Assembly: GCA_028023455.1 (NCBI GenBank)
Contig: JAQFVV010006275.1
Location: forward strand, 2,177,279-2,241,278
Direction of reading: 5' to 3'
From: Epiperipatus broadwayi
Lineage: Eukaryota > Onychophora > Udeonychophora > Euonychophora > Peripatidae
Length of the DNA: 64,000 bases
Positions 61,080-64,000 of this stretch are shown here, piece after piece. Numbering within the stretch: position 1 is the stretch's first letter; each line of letters starts with the position of its first letter. The position numbers and the translations under genes are program-made. The notes beneath the pieces were generated by a model, which was given only the letters and a program-made list of their open reading frames with translations, was not told the DNA's origin and ran no database searches.

Positions 61080-62800
61080 TTACATTTATTCTTGATGTAA
61101 CGTGACGTCATATGGAGTCAGGAATTTCTCAGCAAGTATGCCCAAAAAAACCTGTTAGCCTCTTTACATTCCCTTTCCATTCCCCACCCTAAGTTTTCCC
61201 ATATCCTGCTCCATCCCATTTTCACAACATAATCTTTGTCAACCCCATAGTCTTTATATCTAAATCCCCTTTATCTTTCCCCAAACCCAGTATAAAAACC
61301 AATAACTCACTCTCTGTATAATCACTTTGTTTATATTTATTCTTCCACAACTTCATTACTTGATGTGATGTGATAAACTGCAACATCTCTTTACACAGAG
61401 TCAGGAATCTCTCAGCAACTATGTCCAGAGAAATCTGTTACCATTTTACCTTCCCTTTCCATTCCCCACCCTACATTTCAAACATAATCTTTGTCAACTC
61501 CATAGCCTTTGTATCTAAATCCCCCTTATAAGCATTTACATTGAATCAACAAATGCCTAATATTTTTTATGCCTTCCTTACACAACTTGCAGACTAAATC
61601 ACCCATATTTTTCCATTTACGTGTATATTCCCTTGTTACTAAAGATCCTGTTTGAGCCTTAAACAGTAAACTACTTTCCTTGCAATTATCATAAATTAAT
61701 TCGCACCCAATGTTCCGTTTACTTCAATATATATTTAAACTCTTTTTACTCCCCATACTAGTTCTCCATCTCTCCAACTCCCTCTTCTTTATTAATGCAT
61801 TTATTCTTCTATCCCATTCCTTACCACTATAACACTAAACAATCCTCCTAACATAATCATCCCATCTCTTGTAGAAGTATATTGATATAAATTCTTTACC
61901 CAAATCTTCTGCATACTGTTTTACTTTTCTCACCCATCTTGTTGCCTGCCTTTTACTCATAACTCAATTAATACTATTTTGACTCTTCTTTTATTATCCA
62001 TAAACTGCAATCTACTGAACATTTTTCTCATATAAAAACTTGACCATCCAATTTCTCTTTGAATTGACTCCTTTGCTGACCACACATTTGCATCTAATGC
62101 ATGTCTTCCTACTTCCCTTTGTACTTTTTCTAAGTAATCTAATACCCCTTTACTAACACATAACACATCATTGTCATATGTTAACCCTGCTACTTACACT
62201 CCCATACAATTCTAGCTACATCATATTTATTATATGAAAACACTGTTAATTTCTTTATCAATCCCTTTCTTGTCTTTGTTTCATTTATCAATTTTTTCTC
62301 CCATTCATCCAAGCAATTTTTCAGATTACTCAAAATGATTCCCAAATAACTATATTCACCACACTTAATTTTATATTCCATAATAAAAATTCTTTGTCTT
62401 CTCTTTCCCCAGTATTAATCATCATTACATTTGATTTTTCTTCCCTAAATTTAATCCCCATCTCTTTACCCACCTTTGCACATGTCCTCAATGTAATTTC
62501 CATTCTTTCTGCACACAGAAAGACATCTTCTGCAACCCCCCCCCCCCACAAAATATATATCCCTTGCCACCTATTAACGGTATCTCTATCCCAGTCTTTC
62601 TATTGCTCTCTCCAGTTCATTCAAATGCAACAAAAACAAAATAGGTGATATAGGGCATCCTTGCCTTAGTCCCACTCCATTTTTAACTTTAACTGATTCT
62701 ATATCCCCTAATTGATTATGTATAGTAATTATTTTCATATAATTTCTTAATAATATCCATTAAACCTTCATCCATTCCCAAATTTGCTAATGGGATGTTG
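61080..62800 (-). mobile_element. Decayed LINE, RT to 3' end, with doubled 3' terminus
   Basis: Reading right to left: G-V-G-L-R-Q-G-C-P-I-S-P-I-L-F near 62680 is the RT block usually written G-L-R-Q-G-C-P-L-S-P. The polymerase box follows as G-V-A-E-D-V-F-L-C-A-E near 62520, where the Y/F-A-D-D of active RTs has become V-A-E-D. Then K-E-M-G-I-K-F-R-E-E-K-S-N-V-M, Y-S-Y-L-G-I-I-L, L-D-Y-L-E-K-V-Q-R-E-V-G-R and E-I-G-W-S-S-F-Y. Near 61680-61560 is a C-terminal Cys segment, C-K-L-C...H-L-L-I-Q/N-C, typical of these LINEs. Its 3' region exists twice (61395-61530 and 61120-61375). A poly-C run (62536-62547) interrupts the RT. Clade uncertain. Confidence 0.75.
62536..62547. repeat. Poly-C tract, 12 nt
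   Basis: Uninterrupted run of 12 C inside the decayed RT just N-terminal of the catalytic box; on the coding strand it reads as poly-G. Confidence 0.95.
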
Positions 62801-62809
62801 ATGTACTGT

Positions 62810-63450
62810 AGCTTCTCCTTAAACGAAGTCAAAAATCTCTCAGCAATTATGCCCAGAGAAACCTGTTAGCCACTTTATTTTCCATTCCCAGTCTAAGTTT
62901 CTCCATATTCTGCTCCATCCCATTTCCACAACACAATCTTTGTCAACTCTATGGCCTTTATATCTAAATCCCCCTTATCTTTTCCCAAACCCTGCATAAA
63001 AACCAATAATCCACTTTCTGTATAATCACTTTTTCATATTTATTCCTATATAACTTCATTATATGTACCTTTCTGTTTTCAAGCATTTACATTCAATTAA
63101 CAGATGTCTAATATTTTCTATTCCTTTCTTACATAATTTACAGAGTAAATCACCCATCCTCTTGTTGCTAAAGATCTCATTCGAGCCTTAAACAATAAAC
63201 TATTTTCCTTACTATTATCATATATTAACTTGCATCTAATATTCTGTTTATTTCTATGTAAATTTAAACACTTTTTACTCTTTATACTAGTTCTCCATCT
63301 CTCTAACTCCCTATTCTTTATTAATAAATCTATTCTTTTATCCCGTTCCTTACCACTATAACACTCAACAATACTCCTAACACAATCACCCCATCTTTTG
63401 TACAAATATACTAATATAAATTCTTTATCCAAATCTTTTACTAAACTTAT
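62810..63450 (-). mobile_element. Second LINE copy, C-terminal part and 3' end
   Basis: The frame 63432-63118 encodes the LINE C-terminal domain (L-Y-K-R-W-G-D-C-V-R, R-E-L-E-R-W-R-T-S, L-F-K-A-R-M-R-S-L). It parallels 61880-61600 of the neighbouring copy. Its 3' tail (63060-62825) matches 61120-61375. It ends where the next copy's RT begins (about 62800), giving a head-to-tail array of truncated copies. Confidence 0.75.
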
Positions 63451-64000
63451 ATAATATATATGGGTGCCACCTGGCTTTAAGTATCAGGAAATAAATCAAA
63501 TCTATGTCTTAATATTTTATTTAACGGAATAATGATGTCCATCCCATGTAATACTTATTTTTTAAATTCCAGATGAATGAATGTAGACCATACAATATTA
63601 CATTTAAATAAATTAATAAATCATATAACAATAGTTTGATTACAAAATATCTAATTTTACATTATTGTATTACACCAGATACACCCAGGAAAACACATAT
63701 ATAACTCTAATTACGGATGAACCCATAAATAAATATTAAACATTTCTTTGATTCATGTTTTCTGGTACTGATATACATATTCTTTATGGGATAAACATAG
63801 CCACTATATATAAAAGTAACTATACGGAGTAACCTTTTTAGGTACTAATCATAATTCAAGAAACTACAATTTATACAGAGAGGGCTTGTTCCAAGACTGA
63901 TCTTTAATTTATTAAAACTAGATAGGAATGAATTCTCCCATATGAATACAAACATGTAAAATATTTAATAACTGCATATATATTATAAATTCATCTATAC

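Larger units (their letters stand above)
57769..64000 (-). other. CDT1: CDT1 upstream intron or 5' region, no coding exon found
   Basis: Sequence upstream of the first exon found. It holds tRNA-like repeats (58925-59095, 60545-60620), a tandem duplication 60285-60765 and the LINE fragments 61080-63450. A minus-strand search by eye for a PIP-box-type N-terminus found none, so the promoter and first exon are probably beyond position 64000. The segments 57780-58920, 59100-60280 and 63460-64000 are AT-rich with nothing I can name. Confidence 0.5.

Noticed and set aside
1-64000. Operons, bacterial promoters, CRISPR arrays or rRNA genes
   Set aside because: No such structure seen; the spliced CDT1 gene and the transposon content show nuclear metazoan DNA. 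Tandem repeats found are transposon-internal and lack CRISPR spacing.
1-64000. Octopod origin based on AT-richness and long introns
   Set aside because: The very abundant octopod tRNA-SINE family I know is absent from 64 kb, so there is no positive support.

Overview
The window is a strongly AT-rich stretch of a metazoan nuclear genome, most likely an invertebrate. The reasons are one interrupted protein-coding gene with canonical GT-AG introns of up to about 16 kb, many decayed eukaryotic retrotransposons and DNA transposons, tRNA-derived short repeats, and no prokaryotic gene layout. I cannot fix the phylum. Two abundant families I would expect in particular clades (for example the octopod tRNA-SINE) are absent, and the LINE, Penelope and SINE mix would fit an arthropod, perhaps a chelicerate, among others.

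The only host gene I can support is CDT1, the DNA replication licensing factor. It lies on the minus strand and spans essentially the whole window. Eight coding exons are placed by homology and by splice sites whose phases all agree: 57768-57596, 45574-45374, 37749-37598, 21775-21633, 15963-15775, 15642-15508, 9295-9183 and 3482-3394. Joined, they give 398 codons plus one base with no stop. They cover the region before the geminin-binding domain, that domain, the linker and most of the C-terminal MCM-binding winged helix. The N-terminal exon(s) with the PIP-box degron and the last exon (about 50 residues by comparison with human CDT1) were not found and are probably beyond the window edges.

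Everything else is intronic or flanking, and most of the recognisable part is transposon-derived. From left to right: a foldback pair of tRNA-like repeats (838-1200); a 3.5 kb DNA transposon with a perfect 8-bp target duplication (3658-7203); a foldback MITE (about 11410-11815); a decayed RTE-like LINE on the minus strand (about 16205-19030); a Ty3/Gypsy element with roughly 2.5 kb LTRs whose interior is almost entirely deleted (about 22352-28299); a hAT element with another TIR element nested in it (28752-30770, nested 28833-29763); a gag-like remnant (about 30950-32700); a small MITE (36845-37153); a second charged gag-like remnant (41280-41900); a head-to-head inverted pair of Penelope-like retroelements with RT and GIY-YIG remnants (42200-45255); a Jockey-like LINE piece (47790-48725); a small sibling of the 3.5 kb transposon, also with a perfect 8-bp target duplication (49647-50525); another MITE (51255-51432); more tRNA-like repeats (53520-53880, 58925-59095, 60545-60620); and a LINE with tandemly repeated 3' ends (61080-63450).

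The strongest new observations are the GGT...ACC transposon family with perfect 8-bp target duplications and internal minisatellites, one of which contains a module shared with the hAT element; the Penelope palindrome; and the foldback tRNA-like family with a conserved hairpin. Runs of ten or more C or G, striking in such AT-rich DNA, recur through the window. None of the small open frames outside the features listed below shows coding support.
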